Source: Triglochin maritima (taxonomy: Eukaryota > Streptophyta > Magnoliopsida > Alismatales > Juncaginaceae). Taken from it: a DNA stretch of 64,000 bases. The notes below the pieces were generated by a model. It ran no database searches, had not been told where the DNA came from, and saw nothing but the letters and a program-made list of their open reading frames with translations. The stretch spans positions 42,174,201 to 42,238,200 of the forward strand of contig OY821774.1 of NCBI GenBank assembly GCA_963682175.1, given 5' to 3'. This document shows positions 33,641 through 45,659 of this stretch, in pieces. Position numbers and translations under genes: made by a program. Position 1 is the stretch's first letter; each line of letters begins with the position of its first letter.

Positions 33641-36600
33641 TTAGTTGCAGTTCAATCCACATTCTTCGAGTAGAGGGCCTTCGCTTTTTGGTAAGAAGGG
33701 GTTGACTCGAACCCAGAGGAGAGAGAAAATCGATGCAAGAAGAATAGACCACACAATGATGATGGTTGGAGTGCGGTTCTGGCGCCCAACCAAACCTTTT
33801 AGGAACGGGTAGAGATGGACAATAACCCAGAACGCGAAGAAGAGTCTTCCAAATAGAGGCCCCCACGATTCATATCCATTGTTAATTGCATTGGAGATTC
33901 CAGCAACCACACCAATGATATTGATAATGAGAAGGGTCGTCGGAGGAATGAGCATTGTCGTCCACTTGAAAGTATACAGCTCTGAGAAAGCATCGTCATC
34001 ACTTGCTTTTGATGTGACAGTGAAATTGGTGTCTATACCAGCAAGGACCTTTAGAAGTCCCTGAAACAATGCAAATAGATGGGCGGAAACACCTCCAATG
34101 ACCCAAAATTGCTCGTTTCTCCACCAGTCATCAATTCCAACACCACTCCATCTCATTTCTAGAATGCCCGTGACAATAATACAGGTGAAAAGCGCCAAAA
34201 ACCACAAACTAGCTTCATTGGAGAGCTGTAGAAATAAATAAGAAAAGTAGCACATGTTCAGAATCAATATTATCTAGACCTACAGTTATGTATACCATTA
34301 TTCTTATTTGAACTCGACGAACTTACCACTGGTGTTATGAACTTCCCAGTTAGAAGGCAAACTGCGGGTAAGGTACAATACGCCAAAAGAGGGATCGAAG
34401 TCAACGGGTAAACAATGGCATTTATGTAAGAAAAGCGCTCTAGCCATTTCAATCCACCACCGTAGCCATACCATAGAGGACAATGCTTACTCAAAAGAAT
34501 TTCCACAGACCCCAAAGCCCACCTAAGGACCTGGTGAAGACGATCCGAAAGATTCAAGGGTGCAGAACCTTTGAATGCGGGCCTTGATGGAATGCAATAT
34601 ATCGATCTCCACCCATGGCAGTGCATTTTGAAACCCGTTAGGATATCTTCTGTAACAGACCCATAAATCCATCCAACCTGCAAAACATCGATTTGGTGAA
34701 ACAGTGCATACAAATATGAGAAGTTCGATCATCGATAAATTGATGGAACTTACCTCACTTCCCCATTCAGTTTTGTCTTCGTAACCGCAGCTGATCACAT
34801 GGATAGCTTCCTTTAGTAGGGAGGCAGGGTCGGCACTTTTCAGCGCCCCACCATTCTCGATAAGAGTAGACGCAACAAAAACAGGAGACTGCCCAAATCT
34901 CTTTTCCAGTTTTCCTTCGGAAATCATTGCAGATCGAATTTCAGCACCTGCAACATTCATCCTCATGTTAGAAGTTTAGATCAAATAAAACAATACGTAA
35001 ATGAAGGAAAAAATATTTAAACACGAGCAATATAAATTTCAGCACCCATTGTTTTAAGCTAAATGGCTTCAGATATGAACTATACCTTCAACGCCATCTT
35101 CGATTTTTCCCAAAGAAAATGCAGGTGGAGTATTGTTGCCTTTCTTAGAACCTTTCTTCTTATCCGTCTTGCCCTTTGTCGTTCTCCTCCTCACAGAAGC
35201 GCAGCAGCAACAGCACCATTTGGGCAAGCAGTTACATGTCCTTGTTGGCGGCTTCTTTGTTTTAGGAGCGTCATAACCGTAAAGTGCCTGCCGTCTGAAA
35301 ACACACCCAGTACCGACATAAATTGGCCCTTGAATACCATCAAGACCTTTCATATTGATCTGCAATTACATATGAAGCCATAGAAGGTGTTATTTAAGGC
35401 CAACATATTTCAATGAAACTGACCATAAAAAATATATAACAATTTTGCTTACATCAAAGAACACAATATTCCGATTAGCATATCGATCGTGTCTATCGAT
35501 ACCATCAAATCTCTGGGGGAATTGAACATAACATATTTTCTTCGCCAACAGAGGATCCATCATAAAACACATTGCCTCTCTCAAAGCCATCGAGTTGTTG
35601 ATGTAGTGATCACAATCCAAGTTCAACATGTAAGGAGCGTTGGTGAGGACTGCCGATACCCTGACCTGTTAACGTATGCCAAGTTAATCAAATAATGTTT
35701 ACACATGACGAAAAACAATAAGGGAAAAAGATGACGTGCATATACCAGAGCATTCATCGCACCAGCCTTTTTGTGGTGGTTAAACCCAGGCCTCTTCTCC
35801 CTAGAGACATAAACTAGACGGGGCAACTCATTTCCTTCCATGTCATGTCCACCACTTTGACCTAAGAACACCTTTAGTTCAAGAAAAAGAAGGCACTCAT
35901 TTAGATATACTTTAAGCGCAACCGAAAACAACCGAAGATATTAACATTTAAAATTCTTGATAACCTACTTGAATCATCCCAGGATGATCTCGAACATTGT
36001 TGCCGGGCCACAGTGTTCCATCTTGCATTGTCCAACCCTCTTCCGGAACCTTTTGTGCTTTTGAGACCAACGCATTGATCCTTACCTTGAACTCCTCATA
36101 CTCTCTCTGCAACGGAGATCAATATTAAATGCAACTACAAATGAAAAATAAGCACATTCATAAAACCATCACAATATTTTGAATGAGGTAGAAACCTTCA
36201 TTGCCCTGCGTTCTTTAACAAACGAAGGTACGACCTTGTACTTCAGATAGTCTATCTTTTGCTGGAAGTACCATTCCGGAGCTCTTGGTTCAATGGCAAA
36301 CTTTTTGCAAAAAGGGACCCATTTCTTGGCAAACTCTGAGGTCTCGGATAATGCTTCAAATGTCAACATAGCAGCACCATCGTCAGAAACATAGCACGAG
36401 ACTTTGTCTGTTGGGTAGTCCACCGCAAGTATTGACAAAACCGTATTTGCAGTGACTATTGGAGGTTCCTTCATTGGGTCGACGGTACTCACAAATATGT
36501 CCACAGGAGCTAGCTGAGAAGGTTGCCCCTCCTTCTCGTATCTGCAACAATAGCACAGTCAGCATGAATGTTATAAATTTTGTTAGAGAATTAAGAACTA

Positions 36601-38823
36601 AAAATTGAGTACCTTAATGAAAGACGGTCGAGATAAGTCTCCCTATCAATTGGGAGCCACTTTGGAAACTGATCGAGGATCCAAGAAAAACCAAACCATA
36701 TCTCACATATAACAGATGTAAGCCACAGAAAATATGCATCAGGCACAGGATGCGAAATACGGTAACGGAAGAAGAATGCGACAACCACCAGACGAATCAC
36801 AATAATCATTCGATACGGATTGATCAAACTCGAGGAAATAGGCAGCTTTCTTGATAATGGTTGTCTCCCTTCGTCCATTCTAACAAATTTAAATAAATAT
36901 TAGAACAACAAACAGCATGCTGCTAGTCTACTAATCAATTTGATTCAAAAACATTTGTGTACAATTATAGATAATATAACTAGAGCAAATTGGTCACTTT
37001 TAGACATGGATTACACAATTAATGTCAAACAAAACAAATAAACTTCATGGGCTTACAGAGGGAGATCAGGTCCATCGCCGTTATTATCCCAATCTTTCCC
37101 TCCACCGTCGTTCCTCGTTGCCTGCATCTTCTCTTGTTTCTGCTTCCAACTCTCCATCCGCTCCTTCCAGGCCACACTTCCATAACCATAAGCCGCCAAA
37201 TCCTTAGATGGATCCATTGATCGGGGTTGCACTGCAATAAACAACCAGATTTCCCATAATTCACAAGATTTCAGAAGGCTAAAAGTTAATCTTCATATTA
37301 AGTGTGAATCGTAGACCAAATCCGAAGTAAGAATCCGCTAACCTGGAGGACCATGATCGGCGAAGGGTAGAGGGTGAATCCTTTTGCCTCCACCACCCAT
37401 GAAGGAAGGCACGAGAGCATGCTGCTCGGGTGGAATATCATCAACCTAAAATAATCAAGAATTAATATGAAGCATCCACTGCATACCAGGAGAACTAGAG
37501 CATGATATGTGTCAACGCCGAGGAAAAGTATCCATCAACGGGGAACAAGTTTATATCTCACAAGAGTAGAATAAAATTAGCTAAAAGAAGCATACCATCT
37601 CCCCGTTGGTAAGCAGAGGGACTTGAGGCGTAGCGTTGCCAGAAGCGTTGACATCTCCAGCACGGCCATAGCTCATGTGACCTTGCAGCATAGACTCGGC
37701 AGAGTGCTGCATTCCCTGCCTATCTCTTCCGACAAAGCTAAACTCATTGTCAACATCGTCAATGTCCTCCTCCTCTTCGTCTCCAGCAACCCGGGCACAT
37801 CCTGTATAACCCAATCTTTAATAACTATTGGAATTAAGGGAATTCTCCAAATTCGGAATAACAAAAGATCTAACCTTTAAAGCGCTTGTATCGGGTTTTG
37901 CACTGTGGGCAGACCTGATTCCCTTCTTTACGCTCATACTCATAGCAAGTCCCGCAAACTGGGAATGCACACTCATTGCAGGCAACAAAGAGCTCTCCAT
38001 CAACTGTTAGGCCAACGTCATCCCCACAGATATGACAGATTTGGCCGCTCACCTGATTCAACGGCCGAGGCTGCAAAATAATAGAACGTGAATCTCACAT
38101 GCCCAAATATACATCAACAATTATTAAAATTGACCTCTTTCTTTACAAGATAGCAACACTAGAGACTAATAGGTAACAAAAACAATTGGTATTTTGACAG
38201 ATTTAAACATACTCCAAAAAAACAGTAACATCTACTTTTCAGATTTCGATCAACCAAAATGCCAAATCTAAGAGCCTTGCTATCAAAATCTAAGGTTTAA
38301 ATTGTACAGATCAAACCACACAAATTCACAATCCCAGACTTACTGCTAAAATTATACTGGCACTCTCCTATTGTATTGCAGATAGACAAGGACACATACA
38401 GAAAATCTAAACATAGAGACCACACAAGAAGAAGAAAAAAAGAGTTCCAATCTAACAAATCCAAACAAAATAAAAGTAGCATTTTCCCATCAATTACCCA
38501 TAGTTGAAAACAATAGGGGGGGGGGGGGGAATCAAATTTTAGAAAATAAATAAAATGTAGAACATAAATCTCAGAAATCCAGAAATGTATACTAAATGAT
38601 AAACACCACATTTCCTTGTCCAGAGCCCAAATCTAAAGACTAAAACACACACCATTTTTTTAAAAAGAAAAGAAAAAAACAGAAAATATAAATCTTCCAG
38701 AACCAAAAACAGAACAAAACACAAACATGACTAAGAACTTACACCAGATTCGCCGTCCCTGCGGATAACAACAAGCTCATTCCTGTTATGAGAACCAGCA
38801 ACAAGGCCAGCACTAGCCTCCAT
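33641..38823 (-). CDS. CESA6: Cellulose synthase A catalytic subunit, CESA6 clade (complete, 14 exons)
   Basis: Plasma-membrane glycosyltransferase (GT2) that polymerises UDP-glucose into cellulose within the rosette complex. Exons: 38823-38743, 38070-37875, 37801-37596, 37445-37343, 37231-37057, 36879-36613, 36541-36196, 36106-35969, 35871-35746, 35665-35453, 35359-35086, 34947-34754, 34677-34327, 34225-33641. The sum is 3255 nt (1084 residues), in frame throughout with GT-AG junctions. An N-terminal RING-type zinc finger (CHIC...CPQC, about residues 39-84) precedes two membrane segments in exon 6. Catalytic motifs are VSDDG (394-398), DCD (563-565), TED (782-784) and QVLRW (822-826). Exons 13-14 hold the C-terminal membrane spans. 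The start [16 protein letters not shown], the acidic stretch after the zinc finger, [22 protein letters not shown] and the ECGLNCN end match the CESA2/5/6/9 group of primary-wall enzymes best. The clade is inferred from remembered homologues, not from a tree. Confidence 0.95.
38516..38529. repeat. G14 homopolymer in CESA intron 1
   Basis: Fourteen consecutive G on the plus strand (C on the coding strand) lie inside intron 1. The length of such a run is error-prone in sequencing, but it does not affect the coding frame. Confidence 0.9.
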
Positions 38824-39290
38824 ACCACCCAAACACCCACCAGATCTACCAAATCTTACCGACCCACAACCCAAAATCCAACCTTTCTCACCAAAACCCA
38901 ATCTTTCTCACAAAAACCTTCAATTCCAAGACTGACCCAACTCGAAAAATCGAATCTCAAACCGCACAAACTCCACCACTTGGGGGGGAAATCCGTTTTG
39001 GGGAAGGAAGGAAGAAAGAAAGAAAGAAAGGAGTGGGAGAAGAGGAAGTGTAACACAATCGACTTCGCTGCTTCACACCCACATTCTCTTCTCTTCTTCT
39101 TCTCTCTCTCTCCTCTCCTCTCCTCTCTCTCTTGTATATGTGGGGATTATGCCTGGTTGGCATGCACACAGTGTTTGGTTTTGGTTATTCGTTGCTTCTT
39201 ACCGCATCCAAACAGAGAGTAAGGTAAGATAATTAGAGCAGTGAGTTGGAGTGGTAAAATAAAATAGTGGATCGAGTTGAGTCCTCAATG

Positions 39291-39330
<40 letters not shown>
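38824..39330 (-). promoter_or_regulatory. CESA6-like 5' UTR and proximal promoter
   Basis: On the coding strand this region is purine/pyrimidine biased. A GAAA-rich tract (plus strand 39005-39030) and an extended CT/TC-rich tract (39085-39132) sit where the 5' UTR is expected, and a perfect CT microsatellite lies further up at 39294-39327. GA/CT tracts near the transcription start are common in plant promoters. No confident TATA box was found. Confidence 0.5.
39294..39327. repeat. (CT)17 microsatellite
   Basis: An uninterrupted CT dinucleotide run about 470 bp upstream of the CESA start codon. Confidence 0.95.
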
Positions 39331-39332
<2 letters not shown>

Positions 39333-39410
39333 ACAGCGGTGGCGGTCGGTGGTGTCAAAACAGCATCACTTCCTGCTTTTGTCTGTTGGGATTTTTGGTT
39401 TGGGGTTTTT

Positions 39411-39480
39411 GCAAATCTACCCTTCTTTAGGATATATTTTTGTTTATTAGGGTTTTTCGGAACTAATATTCATCATCAGA
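39411..39480. repeat. Left copy of a direct repeat bracketing the MULE/PMD region
   Basis: TGCAAATCTACCCTT, then GGATAT/GGGTATG, TTTTTGTTTATTAGG and ACTAATAT...TATTCATC are shared in order with 42211-42285. The two copies lie on the same strand about 2.8 kb apart and enclose the transposon remnants. Confidence 0.65.
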
Positions 39481-39611
39481 AAACTACTTAAATCGTTCTA
39501 ACAATTACTTGTTTCCCCTTAACAAATTATTTAACACTTATTTCGTCCTGAGTCTTTAAATAAGGTTTGTGACTCGGTTTTACTCACATTCCAAGTACCA
39601 ACACCACGAAA

Positions 39612-40490
39612 ATGTCTAGCGAAGCGCCTGGATCCGGTGAGGTAATGGAGGCAAAATTATTTTCATCTCGGGCGTCTGTCTAAGACACCTCCCCCATGGT
39701 GGGGGTGTCTGGCTAAGATGCCTTTTTTTATTTAAAGTTTTTTTAATTTTGTGTTAAATTAATTTTTTTTCAGATTCCGTTGCAAGATTTTGGTGGTGGT
39801 GGAGTAGATTACAGTGAGTTTTTTGATAGTAAACAAATATTTACAACAATTGAGGAAGTTTGTAAATGGGCGAAACAAGTTGCCATAGGTGCCGGATTTT
39901 TTTTTGTTATATAATCATACAAATCAAAAGCAGATAATCGGACGGATTGTTACCTGAGATGTGATCGCAGACATGAAATGAGTCCTCGTGATACGAGTAT
40001 TGCACTACGGAAAAACACAAAAAGAAAAGGTTGCGGTTGTCGTTTTTTGGTAAAAGTAGTCGAGTGATCCGATCGTGATGGATGAGTCGTTGTTTCTAAT
40101 AGCACTCATGGGCAGCACAACCACGCACTTACAGTTTATTCAAAGGGTCACTGACAGATCAATAGACTTAGTTCTGGGGCCAAGCAAATTGTTCGTTATA
40201 TGACTGAGGCACAAGCAAGACCACGTAACACTTTGTTGGCAGTAAAGGAGAAATTCCCGGAGGATAATCTCAATCAGAGATACATTTATAACTTCAGAGA
40301 GTACATGAGGATGACGAAATCTGAAGATAGGAATCCCGCTCAGCAGTTTCTGAGTCAGGCAGTGCAGTTTATCGCCGACCCCCATGAGTACTGACCAATG
40401 GTATCTGGCTCTCTCGCCTCCAATAGGTTGCGTGGTCTGACTCTGCAACCGCTCTTGTCGAGAAATAAGACGCAACCTAGCAGTAAGAAG
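39612..40490 (+). pseudogene. MULE/FAR1-like transposase N-terminal fragment (broken)
   Basis: Exon 1 reads MSSEAPGSG from 39612, with a GTGAGG donor at about 39637. The intron ends at TTTTTTTTCAG, and the next exon begins IPLQDFGGGG (39774). Then follow DSKQIFTTIEEVCKWAKQVAI, CYLRCDRRHEMSP, GCGCRFLVKVVE, HGQHNHALTVYS, TEAQARPRNTLLAVKEKFPED and NQRYIYNFREYMRMTKS. This order (a WAK-type segment, a C/H zinc-binding region ending in HNH, then a TEEQ-like helix) is that of the FAR1/MULE DNA-binding N-terminus. The frame shifts or stops at least four times, and the catalytic DDE part is missing; a short tail (MVSGSLASNRLRGLTLQP) may be the degenerate protein end. It is not a functional gene. Confidence 0.7.
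39669..39724. repeat. GC-rich hairpin inside the MULE intron
   Basis: GGCGTCTGTCTAAGACACC followed by CCCC-ATG-GGGGG and GTGTCTGGCTAAGATGCC form a near-perfect fold-back of about 25-bp arms. Related words (GGGGCATCTGCCAGAGACGCCCC, GACGCCTCCCCC, GGGCGTCT) recur at 41768-41850 and 41920-41960 on the other side of the element. Confidence 0.7.
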
Positions 40491-40537
40491 AGGTAGGCAG
40501 TCATCTGCGTATCCTCAGTCTGTGGTGGTCGTCCCCG

Positions 40538-41460
40538 TCAGGAACAATCGTCCACAGCATCGATGCTAACACCGCCGCCACTCCAAAATGAGTTATCTCG
40601 CCCAATACCATCGAAGTTGACCCCAAGCAACTTTGATACAAAAAACTTCAGCTCAGACGTTGGCGCCTGCGCACTGACCATACGACCCTCAACAGGAATA
40701 TGCAAAATAAGGAAGATGTCATACAACATGATCGTCATCTCTCCGAATGGCAAGTAGAAAGTGTTGGTGTCAGGCTGCCACCGCTCCACGAAGGTCGAAA
40801 TCAACGGGATGTCAAGGTAGGAGAACATGTTGTGTGACAAGTGACCCAATCCGCTATCAGTAATGATCGTCGTCATATCATTAGTCATCATTGAACGTCA
40901 AGCCTGCAATGTAATACAGGCTCTGTGCCGATTATGGCACTTCAGAACCTTCTGATCCTCATCCTCCCAGATACGTCTGGCGATGTGGCCTCCAAAACTC
41001 AGAATACGCTACCATCTAGAGGACCACCGTGCATCATATCCGTCACGATCCAAGAATCGTCATCACCCCTCTTCTTCTTCTGAGTTCGGGTGTCTGCAGT
41101 GCACGAACTCGAATCACCGGTCACAAACCGGCCACCTTGACCCTTCCTAACGATCCACTCAGCCGAAGTACTACAATGCCGCCCTCGTCCTTGACCATAC
41201 TGCTGTATCGCCTCCTCTTGTGGCTCCAAGCCATACCGGCCCTCATCGTCACTCTCGTCGTGACTCCTCACCTCATCTGAATCATCCTCGCCGTCGAAAG
41301 AATCCTCGGGTGGCTGACGACGACGCAAAATATCTCTCTCACTCCTAACTAAAGCAGAAATATCTTGTCTACGTGGATGACGATGACCTCACTCATTTGT
41401 TAAACTACGTACAACGCGTAAGGGAATTGATTTCCCTTTTCCTCCACGGTAACCCGATGA
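40538..41460 (-). pseudogene. Plant mobile domain (PMD/MAIN-like) protein remnant
   Basis: Minus-strand segments in order: GGKGKSIPLRVVRSLTNE, QDISALVRSERDILRRRQPPED, an acidic region (FDGEDDSDEVRSHDESDDEG, 41328 onward), DMMHGGPLDGSVF, FGGHIARRIWEDEDQKV, then 40891-40538 with SGLGHLSHNMFSYLDIPLIS, VERWQPDTNTFYLPFGEMTI and LHIPVEGRMVSA. The RWQPDTNTFYLPFGEMTITL-like core is the hallmark of the plant mobile domain found in MULE and Gypsy transposons and in host MAIN genes. Stops and frameshifts interrupt it, and the C-terminal part is absent. It faces the FAR1-like fragment tail to tail, consistent with a MULE carrying a captured PMD gene. Confidence 0.75.
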
Positions 41461-41490
41461 CTATTAATTAAATTTTAAAAATAAAATTTT

Positions 41491-41735
41491 GTTAATGGAT
41501 GTATTAAAATAATTTAACTAATTATTAAGTTAATAATCAATTTATTTAGCAATTATCAAAATTTATAATCAACAATGGATTTACTAAAATAATTTAACTA
41601 ATTATTAACTTAATAATCAATTTATTTAGCAATTATCACAATTTATAATCAATAATGGATTTACTAAACTAATTTAACTAATTATTAACTTAATAATCAA
41701 TTTATTTAGCAATTATCACAATTTATAATCAAATT
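41491..41735. repeat. 80-bp tandem repeat, about three copies
   Basis: AATTTAACTAATTATTAA starts at 41511, 41591 and 41671, an exact 80-bp period. Each unit includes TAATAATCAATTTATTTAGC, AATTATCA-AATTTATAATCAA and AATGGATTTACTAAA. The copies differ by only a few bases, so the expansion is fairly recent. Confidence 0.92.
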
Positions 41736-41759
41736 AAATAATTTAAAAAAAATCAAAAA

Positions 41760-41965
41760 AACAAAATGGGGCATCTGCCAGAGACGCCCCATCCTAAGGG
41801 TTGGGGGGCTCCTTCAGACGCCTCCCCCTAGGGTCGGGCGTCTCCCGCGAACGATCGACCCAAATTTATTTTTATTTTAAAAAAAAACTAAACAACACAT
41901 TTTACCAGATTCGAGTAATATGGGGCGTCTGCTGGTTCTTTCCTGGTGTCCGAGACATTATTTTG
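41760..41965. repeat. GC-rich inverted words at the right side of the MULE/PMD region
   Basis: GGGGCATCTGCCAGAGACGCCCC folds on itself, and GACGCCTCCCCCTAGGGTCGGGCGTCT forms another imperfect hairpin. These echo the 39669-39724 hairpin and may be remnants of terminal inverted repeats. Exact element ends were not identified. Confidence 0.5.
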
Positions 41966-42299
41966 ATGAATATGAGAGTAATATGAAGAGAGAGTGGTGT
42001 TAGGAGAGTGAAATGAAGAGTTATGTAAGTAGAAAGGATAGAAGGGTAAAATGGTAATTCGTACGAACGATTTAAGTAATTTTCCGACGATTTAAGTCAT
42101 GTTTGTTTTGTTTTTTTACTTTGATTATAAGTCACATTGTCTTCGGTTTTGTTGACCCCTTTATTAAGACTAACAACCTTTTACGGTTTGTTCGTCCTTA
42201 TTTTGGGTTATTTGCAAATCTACCCTTTGGGTATGTTTTTTGTTTATTAGGATTTCGTGTCTGCTAATATGGTTTATATTCATCTTTCGTTGACTTACA

Positions 42300-44106
42300 C
42301 TCATCTATGTTGTAAGAACAAGTGAATAACTATTCATTACACGTGGGGTGTGTCAACTATGAATAAGTGTTAGTCAAGTATGAATTAAACTCACACCAGT
42401 AAATCTTTAATTAGATAGTTAGTGATTAGATGGGTTTTTGGTTGCTTCTATTATGCCGTATGAATTATGGTATAAGTCTTTCTTAGGGTATGTTTTAGGA
42501 CATTCCCACTTGCGTCTCTATGACTTGGAATCTACACTCTCCCTTAGATGCAGATGCATGTTGTGGTTCGAGGCACTCAGACAACTTTTGCATTTGGTGT
42601 TTCGAATATCAAATTTGACTCTTATATCTGGGCAACTCCTACCAAGCTCTTTCATATAGGTTTTTTGTCCCTTCGAGACCTGATGAAGCTTGGATTTTTC
42701 CCCCTTTTATTCTTGTAGTTAGCTTAATAGAAAATTAGCATGGATTATTTGATTCGTAAGAAGTTCAAAATAGTTTCTTTTCAAATTAAGTAAGTAGTCA
42801 TTTGTTTTTCCTAAATGTCCAAGTAATGATTATATATACTTATTTCTTTTTATTTGTTCACTAATGATGAATTCACCATGGTAGTTTTTTTTATGTTCAA
42901 TCACTTTTTATGGTTAGATATGTTCACTTTGTGTTACCTTTGGTATCTTGTTTGAAAGTGTGGTGAGTGCATGGACTTAAAAGAAGGTAGAGCATGGTAC
43001 AAAGTTTCTGCGAGTTCACTTATATAGTCTTTTTTCGTTTCTATAGCTCAGTTTGTTTTTTGTCTTTGGACTTTTGTGTTGTTAACATAAAATTGTCACT
43101 CATTCAAGGCTACAAGAGAACTTATTATATGCGATGAACTTTTGTCGTGATGATATTATTTATTTGCATCTTTGCATGCAAATACTATGTCCCTCTTGGA
43201 ATTGAGCGTTACTTTTTCATCCTCAAGTCAAATAGCTAAGAACCATAATAGACATAAAAATTCATGGTTCTGCAAAAGTTTTAAAACATCCAATCAATTT
43301 TGTATGTACTATCCATAAACAGAATGTTCATAGACTTATAAGCAAATAACCCTATTATATGCATTATTGTTTGTGCTTTGGCTCCTTTGCTTATGCCATC
43401 TCACCATACGTCTAAAATAAAATAAAAAAACTCACCAAGTCACCATACCACTACAACCACTGATACTCATGGATGGAGCATCTTTTTGGAATGTCTATAA
43501 TCAACAGCGAACGCATACAGTTTTACCTTAATTTCTCTCTCACTGTAAATAAGTAGTTTTACTACTTTGGAGATCATGGTTTGTTTCTCTCTCATCTCTC
43601 TGCCGACACAGCTGTTGGAGAGATTGCCATCTCATACCTACAAAACAAAGTGGGCCACTTGAGTTTGATATACTAATTACCGTTTATAGTAACTTATTCG
43701 ATATGGTTGTGGAGTTGGGTACTTGGGTGTGCAGTTGAAGAATATTATATCATATCATATGAAATCCTTAATTTTGTGTGGCAATATGATTGTTTTAGAT
43801 GAGTGTAAAGGTTTTGGAGGTTGCAAGGGACAATTGAGCTGCAAATATGTGGTTAAGATTTTATTGTGACTATAAATTTGCTATTGCAAATCTTATGATA
43901 TTGCAATCTGAGTTACTTTACGTGATCGGCTAACTAACTCAGTTTATCAAAATACCGTATTCAGTTGTTACTAAAATTTGGGTGAAATATCCGAGGGTAC
44001 CATTACTTTTCAAACTTTTTTGTCACCTTGAATCTCACTTCTACATAGAATAAAGTATTCTTACGTGAAACCAACAAAATTCCCTGAATTTTATGCAACT
44101 TTTGGA

Positions 44107-44163
<57 letters not shown>

Positions 44164-45181
44164 GGAATTCTCTAGTAAGTTCCGGGTTTAATTTTTCTAA
44201 ATTAAGTCCCCACAATATTCACCACTCATTTCAAATTGTAAGGTAGATTAAGAAAAAAATGGTTATGTTAATGAATGGTGAGATTAACTGTAAATAAGAT
44301 CCAATAGTGAGATTGTAGAGGGTTTAAACTAAATTTGATGAGCTCTGAGCTCACTAGAACTTGACCATATATATATACAATGGATGGACATTTAATAATA
44401 TTTCTTTTATGATCGATGTTGTACTATCTTCTTCTGTTGATACGTTGCAGCTTGGAGTATCTGTTACTACTAAATGAGACTTGGACAAATCATTATATGT
44501 ATCAACAAATATGGTTAGAGAACAATTTCTTTGTGGAGTATTATTTTGGGTATACAACTATACATTGCACTTTATATAAAATAAAAAAAAAACTAGTCGT
44601 TGCTTTCGGGTGGAAATGTATAAGAGCTGCCATATTATTTGCATGGCGAAACGAGGACATAACTACAAAAGTATTGGGTAAGTTTTTTGAAGTGGGTGGT
44701 TGGTCCATTCATTTTATTTTAGATTATCATTTCAACAACTAATCAAGACACAAGATTCTGTATAATTTCAGGACAATATCTCTTCCCTTTCTTAGAAGCA
44801 TTTTGCCACGAAATTCTCTTTACAACACAAAAACAAATCACTAAATTTTATCTTTTTCAATTTTGGATCAATAAATTTGTGGGAAATTAGTTTAGCTGAA
44901 AGGGAAATTCTTGAGAAAGATCCGACACGTGTCAAGTAGTTTAATTCTTCAGAAAGATTTTGGTGAGGCGAGTCATAAAAATATGAACCACCGACACTGG
45001 AATAGATATTCTATTGTAAAGGCACATGTGGTGGGACTGTCCTAATTATGGAAACGGTCGAGAGGTGTCGTATTATTTTAATAATTATTGTTATAACATA
45101 ATATACATGATTAGTAAGATCGACATGAGACATATATATGTGCTAGTTTTGTATGTCTATTAATTATTGACATGATGCCAC
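42300..45181. other. Intergenic, no gene supported
   Basis: AT-rich DNA between the MULE/PMD remnants and the Harbinger element. It contains an AT dinucleotide run at 44111-44153. The 108-codon frame at 44416-44742 has AT-driven composition and no known domain, so it is not called. Confidence 0.5.
44111..44153. repeat. (AT)21 microsatellite
   Basis: An uninterrupted AT run of 43 bases. Confidence 0.95.
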
Positions 45182-45659
45182 TAAGGACACCCTTAACAGG
45201 GAGGGCGCCTGCCAGGCGGGCACCCACCTGGGCGTCCATTCGGGCGTCGGAGCTCCTGAAAGGACGCTCGGGCAACTATCGGGTGCGGGGGCATGTGTTG
45301 CCCTCCCATTGGTCGAGTTTTTTTTATGTTTTTTAGTGGACGTTTTGTTATTATAGTTAATTGATAATGTATTGTGTATTTTTTAGTAACGTGAGGTGAT
45401 AATTTTTGATGTTATTAATTTGAAAATATTTAAAATTTATACAGTACATCAAATTTCATGCTCAAATCAAAGATAAATCCATATTTAGTGTTGAAATTAG
45501 AAAATATATTAATACTAAAACATCATAGGAACAATACATTGCGGTACAAAATACAAAGTACACGTAATACAGAGCGGTACGAAATACACGAAATACGAAA
45601 TACAACAAACTAAACATAATATAAACTACACGAAATATGAACTAATATGAACTAACAAA

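Noticed and set aside
44416..44742. 108-codon plus-strand frame near 44.5 kb
   Set aside because: Composition is AT-driven (Y, L, I, N, K), with no domain and no splice or promoter support.
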